Assembly: GCA_029782025.1 (NCBI GenBank)
Contig: JAKOVR010000143.1
Span: forward strand, 62,001 to 126,000
From: Actinomycetes bacterium
GTDB lineage: Bacteria > Actinomycetota > Acidimicrobiia > Acidimicrobiales > Acidimicrobilacustridaceae
Length of the DNA stretch: 64,000 bases
Reading direction: 5' to 3'
In this document: positions 7,690 to 16,539 of the stretch, one piece after another
Numbering within the stretch: position 1 is the first letter of the stretch
Layout of the letters: each line of letters begins with the position of its first letter
The notes under the pieces: model-generated
The model's input: only the letters and a program-made list of their open reading frames with translations
What the model was told of the DNA's origin: nothing
Databases searched by the model: none
Program-made: the position numbers and the translations under genes

Positions 7690-8892
7690 TCACACGCGCC
7701 AGGGACCGGTCACCTCGAAGGTTCGCCCCGGGTTGCGTTGGGAGGAGAAGTACAGCCGGCTGCCGTCCGGCGAGAACGCCGGCCCCGTGATCTCGGAGCC
7801 GGCGATCGATGACGCCTCGACCACGGGCGCCACGGTGCTGCCGGTGAGCAGGACGATCTGCATGTTGCCGCCGTCCTCGGCCACGTAGAGGTCGCCGGCG
7901 GCGGTGGCCGTCACGTTGTCGACGCCGGTGAGGACGGGCGTGGGGGAGGTCGCGGCGTCGTAGACGACGGTGAGGGTGACGGCGCCGATGTCGTAGCGCC
8001 ACACCCGGTTGTCGTACTTGGTGGTGAAGTACACGGCACCGTCGTGGTAGGTGATCCCTTCGCCGCCCCCGAACGGCTTGGTGGCGGCGACCTGGTAGCG
8101 GGTGGAGGTGGTGGCGCCGGACGGATCCGGGACCGGTGCCCATCCGAGCACGCCGGCCGACTCGGTCAAGACCTCGAGGACCCCGCTCGACAGGTCGCCC
8201 GGGGCCGTGGGGGTGAAGCGGTAGAAGGCCCCGTCGGTCTTGTCCTCGGTGAGGAACAGCACCGAGCCCGTGGGGTCCGACGCCACCGCTTCGTGGGCGA
8301 ACTGTCCCAGGGCGGGCCGGGCGACCGCGGCCTGGCCGCCGGTCGGGTCGCACTCCCACACCCGGCCCCGCGAGATCTCCTCGCACGACAGCCAGGTCCC
8401 CCACGGTGTGGCCCCGCCGGCGCAGTTGCCGTTGGTGCCCGAGAGGATGCTGCGGGCCCCGACGATGGTGCCGTCGGCGGAGAACTCGACGGCCCCGACG
8501 CCCCCCAGGTTGCTCCCCGTCTCGCTGTTGGACACGTAGATCCAGCCGCCGCCCGGCGTGGGGAAGCAGGCCCCGCCGTCGGGGTTGGCGTGCCACGTGT
8601 GCGTCGTCCCGGCCACGGCCTGGCCGCTCGTGGCCACGACGCGCGAGGTGAACCCGTCCGGGAGCAGCAGGCCGTTGGCGTCGGGCCCGACCAGGGTGCC
8701 GTATCCGGTGAACGGCGGCGGCGGTGCCGTGGTGGTCGTGGTCGCGCTGGTGGTCGTGGTGGTGGCGTCGGGCGGTGGGGTGCTGGGCACGACGCAGCCG
8801 TCGAGGAAGGCGTCGGTGGCCAGCAGGGCCCCGGCGCCGCCGACGAGGCGGAGCACGTCGCGGCGCGACAGGTGCGGCAGCGGGGCAGGCAT
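7690..8892 (-). CDS. PhoX-like (DUF839) secreted protein with Tat signal
   Basis: A 400-residue exported protein. The N-terminus HLSRRDVLRLVGGAGALLA carries a twin-arginine (SRRDVLRL) signal, and the following FLDGC could be a lipobox although its -2 residue is unusual. A Thr-rich spacer (about 38-58) precedes the mature domain. NPDGGACFPTPGGGWIYVSN and TPWGTWLSCEE are blocks I associate with DUF839/PhoX, a beta-propeller phosphatase family needing calcium and iron that exports folded through Tat. PhoX enzymes are often longer, so phosphatase activity is plausible rather than certain. No phosphate regulon genes are adjacent. It is divergent from the dehydrogenase at 8956 over 63 bp. Confidence 0.8.
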   Translation of the reverse strand: MPAPLPHLSRRDVLRLVGGAGALLATDAFLDGCVVPSTPPPDATTTTTSATTTTTAPPPPFTGYGTLVGPDANGLLLPDGFTSRVVATSGQAVAGTTHTWHANPDGGACFPTPGGGWIYVSNSETGSNLGGVGAVEFSADGTIVGARSILSGTNGNCAGGATPWGTWLSCEEISRGRVWECDPTGGQAAVARPALGQFAHEAVASDPTGSVLFLTEDKTDGAFYRFTPTAPGDLSSGVLEVLTESAGVLGWAPVPDPSGATTSTRYQVAATKPFGGGEGITYHDGAVYFTTKYDNRVWRYDIGAVTLTVVYDAATSPTPVLTGVDNVTATAAGDLYVAEDGGNMQIVLLTGSTVAPVVEASSIAGSEITGPAFSPDGSRLYFSSQRNPGRTFEVTGPWRV

Positions 8893-8942
8893 ACGGGGGT
8901 ATCGGCGCCGGCGGCGGACCGCTGTAGCCGAGGGTCAGCGGG

Positions 8943-8948
8943 TACGTT
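8943..8948 (+). promoter_or_regulatory. -10 box TACGTT for the dehydrogenase gene
   Basis: TACGTT lies 7 nt before ATG 8956, with no ribosome binding site between; leaderless start predicted. Confidence 0.5.
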
Positions 8949-8955
8949 CGGGGGC

Positions 8956-9987
8956 ATGGCGCTGCGGATCGGGTTCCTCGGGGGCGGGTTCATCGCCCAC
9001 CACCACGGCAAGATGCTCCACGTGTCGGGCACGGCCCACCGGATCGTCGCCGTCCACGATCCCGACCGGGAGAAGGCGGAACGGTTCGCCGCGGCCTCCG
9101 GCGCCCGCACCGTCGCCACGGAGGAGGAGCTCCTCGACGCCGTCGACGCCGTGTACGTCTGCACCTGGACCTCGGAGCACCGGCGGCTGGTCGAGGCGGC
9201 GGCCGCACGGGGGTTGGCCGTGTTCTGCGAGAAGCCGCTGGCCTTCGACCTCGGGGAGGCCCAGGCCATCGTGCGGGCGGCCGAGACGGCCGGGATCGTC
9301 AACCAGGTCGGCCTCGTGCTGCGCGACAGCCCGAGCTTCGCCCTCCTGCGGGCGCTCGTCGACGACCAGGCGAGCGGGCGGGTGATGAGCGTGGTGTTCC
9401 GGGACGACCAGTACATCCCCGTCCAGGGCCAATACGCCTCCACCTGGCGGGGCGATGTCAGCAAGGTCGGAGCGGGCACGCTGCTCGAGCACTCCATCCA
9501 CGATCTCGATCTCCTCGAGGTGCTCTTCGGAGAGGTCGTCAGCGTCACGGGCGCGACCGCCGCCTTCCACGGCCTCCCCGGGATCGAAGACGTGGCCGTG
9601 GCCCAGCTCCGCTTCGCCGGCGGGGCGATCGGCACCCTCACCTCGGTGTGGCACGACGTGCTCTCCCGGCCGAGCGGCCGGTTGATGGAAGTGCTGTGCG
9701 AGCGCGGCTTCTACGTGCTCGAGGGCGACGTGTGGGGGCCGGTGCGCTCCACCCGCGACGACGGCGAGGTCGTGTTCGACCGGAACGGGATCGAGGCCGA
9801 GCTGGGCCGCCGCGGGATCGGCTACCGCAATCCCGACGGCGCCTTCGTCGAGGCCGTCACGCGGGGCGAGCCGGCCTCTCCGTCGTTCGCCGACGCCCTC
9901 CGGCCCCACCTCCTGGCCGACGCGGTGTACGCGTCGGCCGCCGACGGCGGTCGACCGGTGGCCGTGCCGTCGGGCCGGCCGGGCTGA
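8956..9987 (+). CDS. Gfo/Idh/MocA-family NAD(P)-dependent sugar or inositol dehydrogenase
   Basis: A 343-residue two-domain oxidoreductase. The N-terminal Rossmann fold shows GFLGGGFIAHHHGKML (GxGxxG type) and the hallmark FCEKPLAF with the catalytic-domain Lys near residue 97. The C-terminal alpha/beta domain contains GTLLEHSIHDLDLLEVLFGE, where the His/Asp pair fits the family's active-site helix. Enzymes of this family oxidise or reduce a hydroxyl/keto group on sugars, inositols or related cyclic compounds. ATG 8956 is chosen because it begins directly at the Rossmann strand. No sugar transporter or regulator sits beside it, so the substrate is open. It is convergent with the LPxTG protein gene 6 bp away. 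Confidence 0.9.
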   Translation: MALRIGFLGGGFIAHHHGKMLHVSGTAHRIVAVHDPDREKAERFAAASGARTVATEEELLDAVDAVYVCTWTSEHRRLVEAAAARGLAVFCEKPLAFDLGEAQAIVRAAETAGIVNQVGLVLRDSPSFALLRALVDDQASGRVMSVVFRDDQYIPVQGQYASTWRGDVSKVGAGTLLEHSIHDLDLLEVLFGEVVSVTGATAAFHGLPGIEDVAVAQLRFAGGAIGTLTSVWHDVLSRPSGRLMEVLCERGFYVLEGDVWGPVRSTRDDGEVVFDRNGIEAELGRRGIGYRNPDGAFVEAVTRGEPASPSFADALRPHLLADAVYASAADGGRPVAVPSGRPG

Positions 9988-9993
9988 TCGCGC

Positions 9994-11964
9994 TCAGTCC
10001 CGGATCGGGATGCGACGGCGGCTGGCCGCGATCCCCACCAGCCCGAGGCCGACGAGGACGGCGAGCGAGGCGAAGAACACGATGCGGGCGATGTCGGCGC
10101 CGGTGGTGGGGAGCGAGCCGGTGGCGCCGCTGCCGGACCCCGACACGATCGTGATGGTCGTCTGGAGGCGCAGCGCCGCGCCTGCGCTCCCGGTGCCGTC
10201 GGCCCCGACCGTGGCCGTCCCGAGGGCGGCGGCCGAGGGCACCGTGAAGGTGCCCTGCACGACGCCGTCGGTGCCGGCGTTGAGGGTGCCGAGCGTGGTG
10301 CCGTTGAGGGTGATGGTGACGGGGGACCCGGCCTTCCAGCCCGTCGAGCGCACGTCGATCGTGCCGCCCGGGCGGACGCTGGCCGGCGAGACGGTGATGG
10401 ACTCGCCGGTGGGGAGCGAGGACGTGGACCCCGACGAGGTGGTGGACGAGCTCGACGTGGTGGAGGGGAGGTCGGGGATGGTCGGCGCGGTGTCGGTGCG
10501 GAACACCTCGATGCGGCCGTAGAACGGCGCCTCGGTCTGGCTGTTGGTGGTGACGTCCTGGCCCTGGGGGGTGGCCGACACCACCGGGCCCTGCACGGCG
10601 TCGTAGCAGTTCATGATCGGATCGGGGTCGACCCGGGACTGGAACTGGGGCGCGACGTACTTCTTGATCTCGGCCTTGAGGTCGAGGCTCGGGCTGCCAG
10701 CTTCCGCCGCGGCGACCTGGTTGAGGAAGTCCCACGGCAGGCGGCAGACCTTGGGCGTGGGGGTGGGCGTGGTCTGCTGGCTGATGTCGGCATGGACCAC
10801 CACGCAGCCGTTGACGTGGTCGGCGTAGACCTTGAGGTCGACCCCGGGTCGGGCGACGACGTCCCAGTTGGCGCCCACGTACTGGCCCACGCTGCCGGGC
10901 GGCGCGCAGATCCGCCAGTCCGGCGGGGAGGTGCGGTTGGCCTCGATCATCTGCCACGACTCGAAGTGGTCGATGGACTCATAGCCCGCCGGCCCGGCGT
11001 CCTGGATGCGCAGGATGCTGGTGATGAGCCCGGCCGGGAAGCCGTAGTCGTTGGGGGAGAAGTAGCGGGCGATGTCGTAGACGTCGTTGGCCACCGGCAG
11101 ATCGGGGTGGTACTGCTGGGTCTCGCGGTACGGGGCGTACATGGCCTGGGCCACGGTGCGGTTCCCCTGGACGTGGGCGTTGGCCAGGAACGAGATCGGG
11201 TGGAGCTCGGTGGCGAAGGGCGGGTGCCCGCAATCGTTGACCCAGCGGCCCATCACCAGCACCCGGTCGCCCGGGGTGGGCACGTAGCCCGGGTGGATGT
11301 TGGCCGCAGCCTGGGCCGAGTAGCTGGGCCAGGTGTCGTCGGCCGCCGGCTGGACGGGGTTGTGGGGGAAGTTGCCGCCCCCGAGCTCGGTGTGCTGCGG
11401 GTTGGCGGTGGGGAGCCCGCCGAGCTGGGACAGGAAGGCGTAGGCCGGGTCGAGGGCCACGTCCATGTTGAAGTCGGACCCGAAGGGGTGGTCGAAGGGG
11501 AAGTCGCCCGACCCGCTGGGGGCGTGGAGATCACCGGCGATCCCGGCGGCGACGTACTGGTGGCCGAAGGTGGCGGTGGGCTTGGCGTTGCCGGCGACGA
11601 CGTCGCCGAGCCGCCACGGGATCTTGTAGGCGAGCGGGTTGCCGGCGAGGATCTCGGCCAGGAATCGGCTGCCGTCGTCGTTGCCGCAGATCCGGAGCGA
11701 ATCGGCGTCGGTCTGGGGCTGGTTCAGGGCCGCGGCCTGGGCCGCGTCGAAGTCCATGATCGAGGTGGGCTCGGCCAGCGCCTTGCCCCCGGCGGCGGTG
11801 CCCCCGGCGAGCGCGGTGCTCCCGGCGGCGGTGCTCGGCGGCGTGGTGCCGGGGCTGCTGCCGGCGGGCCCGGTGCTGCCGGGCGACTGGCCCAGGGCGG
11901 CCGGGGCCGTGGCCAGGACGGCGGCGGCCATGGCGGCGGCGACGGTGACGACGGTTCGCTTCAC
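9994..11964 (-). CDS. LPxTG-anchored secreted protein of unknown function
   Basis: A 656-residue surface protein. Seen: N-terminal signal peptide (VKRTVVTVAAAMAAAVLATA then PAALGQ), a Ser/Thr/Pro-rich linker, a large central domain (about 80-480), a Ser/Thr-rich spacer STTSSSSTTSSGSTSS, a bacterial Ig-like segment starting ITVSPASVRPGGTIDV, and a C-terminal sorting signal: LPTTG near residue 616, a hydrophobic helix and RRRIP. The sorting signal predicts covalent wall attachment by a sortase; none is encoded here. The central domain has a striking GDRVLVMGRWVNDCGHPPF block followed by TELHPISFLA, rich in Asp, Cys and His, which may bind metal; I do not recognise the family. GTG 11964 is 6 nt after TACGCT, so leaderless. 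Confidence 0.8.
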   Translation of the reverse strand: MKRTVVTVAAAMAAAVLATAPAALGQSPGSTGPAGSSPGTTPPSTAAGSTALAGGTAAGGKALAEPTSIMDFDAAQAAALNQPQTDADSLRICGNDDGSRFLAEILAGNPLAYKIPWRLGDVVAGNAKPTATFGHQYVAAGIAGDLHAPSGSGDFPFDHPFGSDFNMDVALDPAYAFLSQLGGLPTANPQHTELGGGNFPHNPVQPAADDTWPSYSAQAAANIHPGYVPTPGDRVLVMGRWVNDCGHPPFATELHPISFLANAHVQGNRTVAQAMYAPYRETQQYHPDLPVANDVYDIARYFSPNDYGFPAGLITSILRIQDAGPAGYESIDHFESWQMIEANRTSPPDWRICAPPGSVGQYVGANWDVVARPGVDLKVYADHVNGCVVVHADISQQTTPTPTPKVCRLPWDFLNQVAAAEAGSPSLDLKAEIKKYVAPQFQSRVDPDPIMNCYDAVQGPVVSATPQGQDVTTNSQTEAPFYGRIEVFRTDTAPTIPDLPSTTSSSSTTSSGSTSSLPTGESITVSPASVRPGGTIDVRSTGWKAGSPVTITLNGTTLGTLNAGTDGVVQGTFTVPSAAALGTATVGADGTGSAGAALRLQTTITIVSGSGSGATGSLPTTGADIARIVFFASLAVLVGLGLVGIAASRRRIPIRD

Positions 11965-11970
11965 CGGGCC

Positions 11971-11976
11971 AGCGTA
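11971..11976 (-). promoter_or_regulatory. -10 box TACGCT for the LPxTG protein gene
   Basis: Minus-strand TACGCT, 6 nt, GTG 11964. Leaderless start predicted. It is back-to-back with the -10 at 12013. Confidence 0.55.
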
Positions 11977-12012
11977 GTGGACCCGGTGCCCGGGCTCGCC
12001 GACCGGTGCGGC

Positions 12013-12018
12013 TAGGTT
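12013..12018 (+). promoter_or_regulatory. -10 box TAGGTT for the gene at 12025
   Basis: TAGGTT, 6 nt, GTG 12025; no ribosome binding site. Leaderless start predicted. Confidence 0.55.
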
Positions 12019-12024
12019 GGCCGG

Positions 12025-13875
12025 GTGGAGGACCAGGGGACCGTGTCGGCCGTCGTGCCCAACCGGCTGCGCAGCGCCGCCGTCGCCGTGGCCCTCGTGG
12101 CACTCGTCGCCGGCCTGGCCTTCGCCGGGTTCACCTTCGCCTCCTCGTCGGGCGGCGCGGCCACGCCCGAGCTGGCGGTCGAGCGGTTCTTCGCCGCCAT
12201 CGCCGCCGGAGATCCCGTCGGCGTGGTCGAGACCCTGGCCCCGGCCGAACGGGCCGCCCTCCAGGGCCCGTCGGCCGACATCCTCGGTCACCTCGGCCGG
12301 GCCGGCCTGCTGCCCAGCGCCGGTTCCGTCCCTGGCCGCGGCGTCACGGTCACCGTCGATGCCATCGGATTGCGTCGGGCTGGACAGGACGGCACGGCGA
12401 TCGCCGTCGACGTCGTGGCCGGCCGGCTCCAGGCCGACCTCACCGGCGTCGGGGACGACGCGAAGCTGGCGGCCTCGGCCGGCCTCGGGCTCGATCTCTC
12501 CGAGCCCTTGCGTCGGGACTTCGCCCTCGATCCGGCCCGCATCGTGACGGTGCAGGACCAGGGGCGGTGGTACGTCAGCGCGCTGGGCTCCCTGGCGCCG
12601 CGGGGGAGCAGCATCACCAACCGGGACCCCGGCGCCGCCACGGCCGAGGACGCCGTGCGGGACCTGCTGGCCGGGCTGGCCGCCGACGACCAGGACGCGG
12701 TGCGGGCCCGGATCGTCCAGGAGGCCGGCGGCCCGATCGTCCTCGGCGCCGACGCCCTGTTCCCGTTCCGCCAGCCCGGGCGGCCGAGCATCGGGCGGAC
12801 GATCACCATCCGCCAGCTCGAGCTCACCTCGGAGGGCGACGACGAGATCCGCCGGGTGCGGGTCACCCGGCTCGTGGCCGAGCTCGTGACCGACGTCCAC
12901 CGGGCGGAGATCACCGCGGCCGACGGGTGCTTCACCGTGGTCTACCGCTTCGACGGGGAGGATCCCTTCGCCACGTACCGGACCTGTGCCGGCGGCGTGA
13001 GCGAGGTCCGCATCCCGCTCGGGCAGGCCAGCGGCTTGCTGGCCGGGCTCGACCAGGCGCGGGACGACGACCCCGACCGGTTGCGCTCGTCGTTGCGGGA
13101 GCGCCAGCAGGAGGCGGCGCGGGCCGAGCGGGGCGAGCCCGAGCGGCCCGGCGTGGTCGAGCTGCCCCACGCCCGACCCATCGACACCCCGTTCTCGGCC
13201 ATGGCCGTCTTCGGGGGCGGGGCGGAGCTGCCGACCTTCGTGGTGGTGCGCTCCCCCGAGGGGTGGTTCGTGAACCCCCTCCGCACCTTCGTGACCTCGG
13301 TCGACGCCGTGCTGGCCACGGCCACCCCCGACGACGTGCTGGGGCTGGGCGAGCGGGTGGCCAACACCCGGGCCAGCGCCGAGGCCGAGCGCGTCGCAAC
13401 GGAGGCGATCGATCCCGACAACATGCTGTTCGGCAACTCCGTCCGCAACCGCCTCGCCGCCGCCTGCTTCACCGAGGTGTTCCCGGTGGTGGGCGAGGCG
13501 GTGGCCACCAAGCTCTACCCCGCCTGCGTGCGCCGCCTGGTGGCGGCGGGCCGGCTCGATCCCCTCGTGGTGGCCCCGTCCGAGCTCATCCCCGACTGCT
13601 ACGGCCGCCCGCCGGTCACGCCCCCCGACGCCGCGGACCCCACGCGCCGCCTCTACCTGTCGAACCTGGCCCTGCAGGCCTGCGCGGCCGAGCAGGTGGC
13701 GGCCGGGCGGGCGCCGGCCACGGTGCTCGACCAGTTGCCCCAGCCTCGGAACGAGCCGTGCTGGGCGCCGTACCTGGCCCTCGGGCCGACCGACGCCGAG
13801 GCCCGCTGGCGGGCGGCCGACGCCGAGGTCCGCCAGTGCCTGACCGGGCGACTGCGGGCCAACGAACCCCGGTAG
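12025..13875 (+). CDS. Membrane-anchored extracytoplasmic protein of unknown function, repeated domains
   Basis: A 616-residue protein with one N-terminal membrane segment (about residues 16-40) and the rest predicted outside the cell. Two segments start alike: PELAVERFFAAIAAGDPVG (about residue 50) and AEDAVRDLLAGLAADDQDAV (about residue 208). This suggests duplicated small helical/NTF2-like modules. A C-terminal part (about 455-616) carries regularly spaced cysteines (AACF, YPAC, PDCYG, LQACA, EPCW, QCLTG), probably disulfide bonded. I do not recognise a family. It is divergent from the LPxTG protein gene over 60 bp, which hints at a shared surface role. Its TAG stop forms the start of the next gene's -10 box. 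Confidence 0.7.
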   Translation: MEDQGTVSAVVPNRLRSAAVAVALVALVAGLAFAGFTFASSSGGAATPELAVERFFAAIAAGDPVGVVETLAPAERAALQGPSADILGHLGRAGLLPSAGSVPGRGVTVTVDAIGLRRAGQDGTAIAVDVVAGRLQADLTGVGDDAKLAASAGLGLDLSEPLRRDFALDPARIVTVQDQGRWYVSALGSLAPRGSSITNRDPGAATAEDAVRDLLAGLAADDQDAVRARIVQEAGGPIVLGADALFPFRQPGRPSIGRTITIRQLELTSEGDDEIRRVRVTRLVAELVTDVHRAEITAADGCFTVVYRFDGEDPFATYRTCAGGVSEVRIPLGQASGLLAGLDQARDDDPDRLRSSLRERQQEAARAERGEPERPGVVELPHARPIDTPFSAMAVFGGGAELPTFVVVRSPEGWFVNPLRTFVTSVDAVLATATPDDVLGLGERVANTRASAEAERVATEAIDPDNMLFGNSVRNRLAAACFTEVFPVVGEAVATKLYPACVRRLVAAGRLDPLVVAPSELIPDCYGRPPVTPPDAADPTRRLYLSNLALQACAAEQVAAGRAPATVLDQLPQPRNEPCWAPYLALGPTDAEARWRAADAEVRQCLTGRLRANEPR

Positions 13876-13878
13876 CGT
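13873..13878 (+). promoter_or_regulatory. -10 box TAGCGT built from the upstream stop codon
   Basis: TAG 13873-13875 ends the upstream gene; TAGCGT, then 6 nt, then GTG 13885 of the nitroreductase gene. Leaderless start predicted. Confidence 0.55.
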
Positions 13879-13884
13879 CTGGGG

Positions 13885-14589
13885 GTGACCGGACCCGACC
13901 CGACCCCCGACCGATCGCTGGCCGCCGTCGAGGCCGGCCTGCAGATGCCCCTCGTCGACGCCATGCTCACGCAGCGGGCCGTGCGCCGCCTGCTCCCCGA
14001 CCCGGTCGACGACGCCGTGGTGCTGCGCTGCATCGAGCTGGCCTTGAAGGCACCCACCGGCTCCAACGGTCAGAACTGGGAGTTCGTGGTGGTGAAGGAC
14101 CGCGACACCAAGGCGCGGCTCGGCCAGCGCTACCGGCAGGCCTGGCGGCTCTACGGCGGGGCGGGCCAGCGCATCGCCAAGGGCGACGAGGCCATGGAGA
14201 AGGTCCTCCGGGCCGTGCAGTGGCAGGTCGATCACTTCGAGGAGCTCCCGGTGCTGGTCGTCCCGTGCCTCCGCATGGAGCGGCTGAACGGCAAGCCGCC
14301 CTACGTCCCCCTCCCGCACATCGCCACCACGTCGTTCTTCGGCTCGATCTACCCCAGCGTGCAGAACCTCCTCCTCGCCGCCCGGGCGATGGGGTTGGGG
14401 GCGTCGCTCATCACCCTGCCGCTGTGGTCGGTCACCTCGGCCCGGTCGATCCTCGGGCTCCCGCTCACGGTCACCCCCTGCTGCGTGGTGCCGCTCGGCT
14501 GGCCCCAGGGCCGGTACGGGCCCACCACCCGGCGCCCGGTGGCCGAGGTGGTGCACCTCGACCGGTTCGGGAACCAGCCCTGGCGCTGA
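13885..14589 (+). CDS. Nitroreductase-family FMN-dependent oxidoreductase
   Basis: A 234-residue flavoprotein. The segment MLTQRAVRRLLPDPVDDAVV followed by LALKAPTGSNGQNWEFVVVKD is the FMN-binding N-terminal signature of the nitroreductase superfamily (Arg cluster, then APTGxNxQxW). GLGASLITLPL near residue 172 matches the second flavin loop and GWPQGRYGPTTRRPV the C-terminus. Members reduce nitro groups, quinones, enones or flavins with NAD(P)H; the true substrate cannot be told. Start GTG 13885 sits 6 nt behind a -10 box. The end is 3 bp from the convergent reductase gene at 14593. Confidence 0.9.
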   Translation: MTGPDPTPDRSLAAVEAGLQMPLVDAMLTQRAVRRLLPDPVDDAVVLRCIELALKAPTGSNGQNWEFVVVKDRDTKARLGQRYRQAWRLYGGAGQRIAKGDEAMEKVLRAVQWQVDHFEELPVLVVPCLRMERLNGKPPYVPLPHIATTSFFGSIYPSVQNLLLAARAMGLGASLITLPLWSVTSARSILGLPLTVTPCCVVPLGWPQGRYGPTTRRPVAEVVHLDRFGNQPWR

Positions 14590-14592
14590 GCC

Positions 14593-15609
14593 TCAGCGCG
14601 GGACCACGACCAGCTTGCCGGTGGTCGATCCGCCGGTGAGCCGGTCGAGGCCGGCCGGCACGTCGGCCAAGGCCAGCACCTCCGACACGGCCGGGGCGAT
14701 GGCCCCGGCCGACCAGAGGGCCATGAGATCGCGGTGGGCGGCGGCGAGGAGCTCGGGCCGGCGCGAGCGGTAGCCGCCCCAGTGGACGCCGACCACCGAG
14801 TAGTTCTTGACCATGACGTGGTTGGTGCGGGCCTCGGCGTAACGCCCGCCCGCCGCCCCGATGATGAGGATGCGCCCCTCCCAGGCCACGCACCGGGTGG
14901 AGGTGACGAACGTGTCGCCGCCGACGGGGTCGAAGATCACGTCGGCCCCCCAGCCGTCGGTGGCGTCGAGGACGGCAGCGGCGACATCGGCGCTGCGGTG
15001 GTCCAGGGCGACGTCGGCCCCGTGGGCGAGGCACCGCTCGACCTTGGCCGGCCCGCCGGCCGTGGCGATGACGGTGGCACCGGCGGCCTTCCCCAGCTGG
15101 ATGGCGGCCGAGCCAACGCCCCCGGCGCCGGCATGGACGAGGAGGGTCTCGCCGGGCTGCAGGCCGGCGCGGCGGTGCAAGGCGAACCAGCCCGTCTGAT
15201 ACGTGACGTGCATCGCCGCCGCCACCGTGGCGGGGAGGTGGTCGGGGATCGGGAACACGTCGGTGTCGAGGGCGAGGCAGGCGGTGGCCAGCGCCCCGTG
15301 GGGCAGGAGGGGGGCGCCGAGCACGCGCTGCCCGACCGGGAGCGACGCCTCGGCGCCGGCGGCGACCACGGTGCCGCAGGCCTCGAGCCCGGGCGTGAAC
15401 GGCAGCGGCGGGTGCTCCTGGTACTGGCCGGTGCACAGCAACCGGTCGGCGAAGTTGAGGGCGCAGGCCTCGACGGCCAGCACCACCTCGTGGGCGTCGG
15501 GGGCGGGGAGGGCGACGTCGGTCTCGAGGGCCAGGACGTCGGCCGGCTCCCCATGGGCCCGGGCCCGCCACGCCGTGGCCACGGTCGAGGACCCGGTCAC
15601 GGCGACCAT
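14593..15609 (-). CDS. Medium-chain dehydrogenase/reductase, NADPH:quinone oxidoreductase type
   Basis: A 338-residue MDR protein without the zinc-ligand cysteines of alcohol dehydrogenases, so of the quinone-reductase/enoyl-reductase branch. Visible: the N-terminal GroES-like fold with ACALNFADRLLCTGQY, PGLEACGTVVAAG, and the cofactor motif HAGAGGVGSAAIQLGKAAGA near residue 150. C-terminal GKLVVVPR is typical. ATG 15609 overlaps the end of the previous gene by 13 bp; GTG 15600 (GTGA overlap with that gene's stop) is an equally good start. Being last in a three-gene unit with a MaoC dehydratase, it may reduce an enoyl or related intermediate. Confidence 0.88.
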   Translation of the reverse strand: MVAVTGSSTVATAWRARAHGEPADVLALETDVALPAPDAHEVVLAVEACALNFADRLLCTGQYQEHPPLPFTPGLEACGTVVAAGAEASLPVGQRVLGAPLLPHGALATACLALDTDVFPIPDHLPATVAAAMHVTYQTGWFALHRRAGLQPGETLLVHAGAGGVGSAAIQLGKAAGATVIATAGGPAKVERCLAHGADVALDHRSADVAAAVLDATDGWGADVIFDPVGGDTFVTSTRCVAWEGRILIIGAAGGRYAEARTNHVMVKNYSVVGVHWGGYRSRRPELLAAAHRDLMALWSAGAIAPAVSEVLALADVPAGLDRLTGGSTTGKLVVVPR

Positions 15610-16532
15610 CCGGCGGTGAACCCGGTCAGGCCGCTCGGCCGGTGAGGACCGAGGGCCAGCGCCTCGGCCACGCCATGGACGGGACGGCCGTCGAGCTCGC
15701 CCTCCACCCGGACCAGCACATGGAGGTGGCGGATGTCGGTGGGGTCGAGCTCGTCGATCCGCCACCGCTCCACGCCGGCCGCGGCCTCGTCGTGCCAGCG
15801 CCCCGGCACCCAGGTCGGGTGGTGCTCGCCGAGGCCGAGGAGGGGGACCGGGGAGCCGGCGGCGAGGTGGAGCGAGCGGGGGAGGTCCGATCGCGGGCCG
15901 GGCAGGGTGATCGCGTAGGTCGCCGGCCAGCGGGTGCCGGGACGGTAGGTGGCGGCGACGGTGACCGGGCCGGCGGACCGGCCCTCGGCGTCCTGGTCGA
16001 CGGTGACCACGACGCCGGTGGGCTCGTCGCGGTGGCGGACGGCGACGCGGTGCCACCACCGCTGCGGTGCGGCGCGGGGCGGGGCCACGCCGGCGGGATG
16101 GCGCAGCTCGGGCCGGTCGTGGGTGCCTCGCACCACGGTGCGCAGGGCCAGCGCGGCGTCGACGCCGACCGGGCGACCGTCGAGGTCGACGGTGCCGCGG
16201 GCCGAGCCCCACGTCAGGGCGGTGGTCCGCCGGCCGGCCAGCGGGTCGCCGCGGAGGGGCCGGTCGGTGGCGTCGGGAGGCGCGTCCCCGGTGGGGGAGA
16301 AGGCGACCGAGTCGGTGAGGGTGAGCCGCCCCGGCGGGTCGGTGTCGAGGCGGTGCGAGGTGTGGGCGGACACCTGGGTGCCGTCGACCACCAGCGTGGT
16401 GGCGGCGTCGCCGATGCCGCGGTTGGGATGGCGGGTCGTCCGGGTGGCGAAGGCGCCGCCGTCCCAGAAGGCGACGATCCGTTCCTCCTCGATCCAGGCC
16501 GGATCGGTGTCGCTCGCCGGGATGTCCTCCAC
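15597..16532 (-). CDS. Protein of unknown function between MaoC dehydratase and reductase genes
   Basis: A 311-residue soluble protein I cannot assign. It begins GTG-GAG-GAC (MEDIPASDTDP) and has a beta-rich look, with WIEEERIVAFWDGGAFATR, later LTWGSARGTVDLDGRPVGVD, and a C-terminal half ending VHGVAEALALGPHRPSGLTG. The general pattern (paired 'YE' and 'H..W' like motifs, GxGE..xxGPHR tail) faintly recalls lipocalin-like CrtC/AttH or DUF7064-type proteins found near lipid-degradation genes, but this is impression only. TAGCGT lies 7 nt before the start, and its TAG is the stop of the MaoC gene. The downstream reductase gene overlaps its end. Confidence 0.65.
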   Translation of the reverse strand: MEDIPASDTDPAWIEEERIVAFWDGGAFATRTTRHPNRGIGDAATTLVVDGTQVSAHTSHRLDTDPPGRLTLTDSVAFSPTGDAPPDATDRPLRGDPLAGRRTTALTWGSARGTVDLDGRPVGVDAALALRTVVRGTHDRPELRHPAGVAPPRAAPQRWWHRVAVRHRDEPTGVVVTVDQDAEGRSAGPVTVAATYRPGTRWPATYAITLPGPRSDLPRSLHLAAGSPVPLLGLGEHHPTWVPGRWHDEAAAGVERWRIDELDPTDIRHLHVLVRVEGELDGRPVHGVAEALALGPHRPSGLTGFTAGWSP

Positions 16533-16539
16533 GGACGGG

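Noticed and set aside
9994-14556. A 1520-codon open frame on the minus strand running past the LPxTG gene
   Set aside because: Only the part after GTG 11964 has a signal peptide and sensible composition; the upstream part is antisense to the genes at 12025 and 13885 and is an artefact of high GC.
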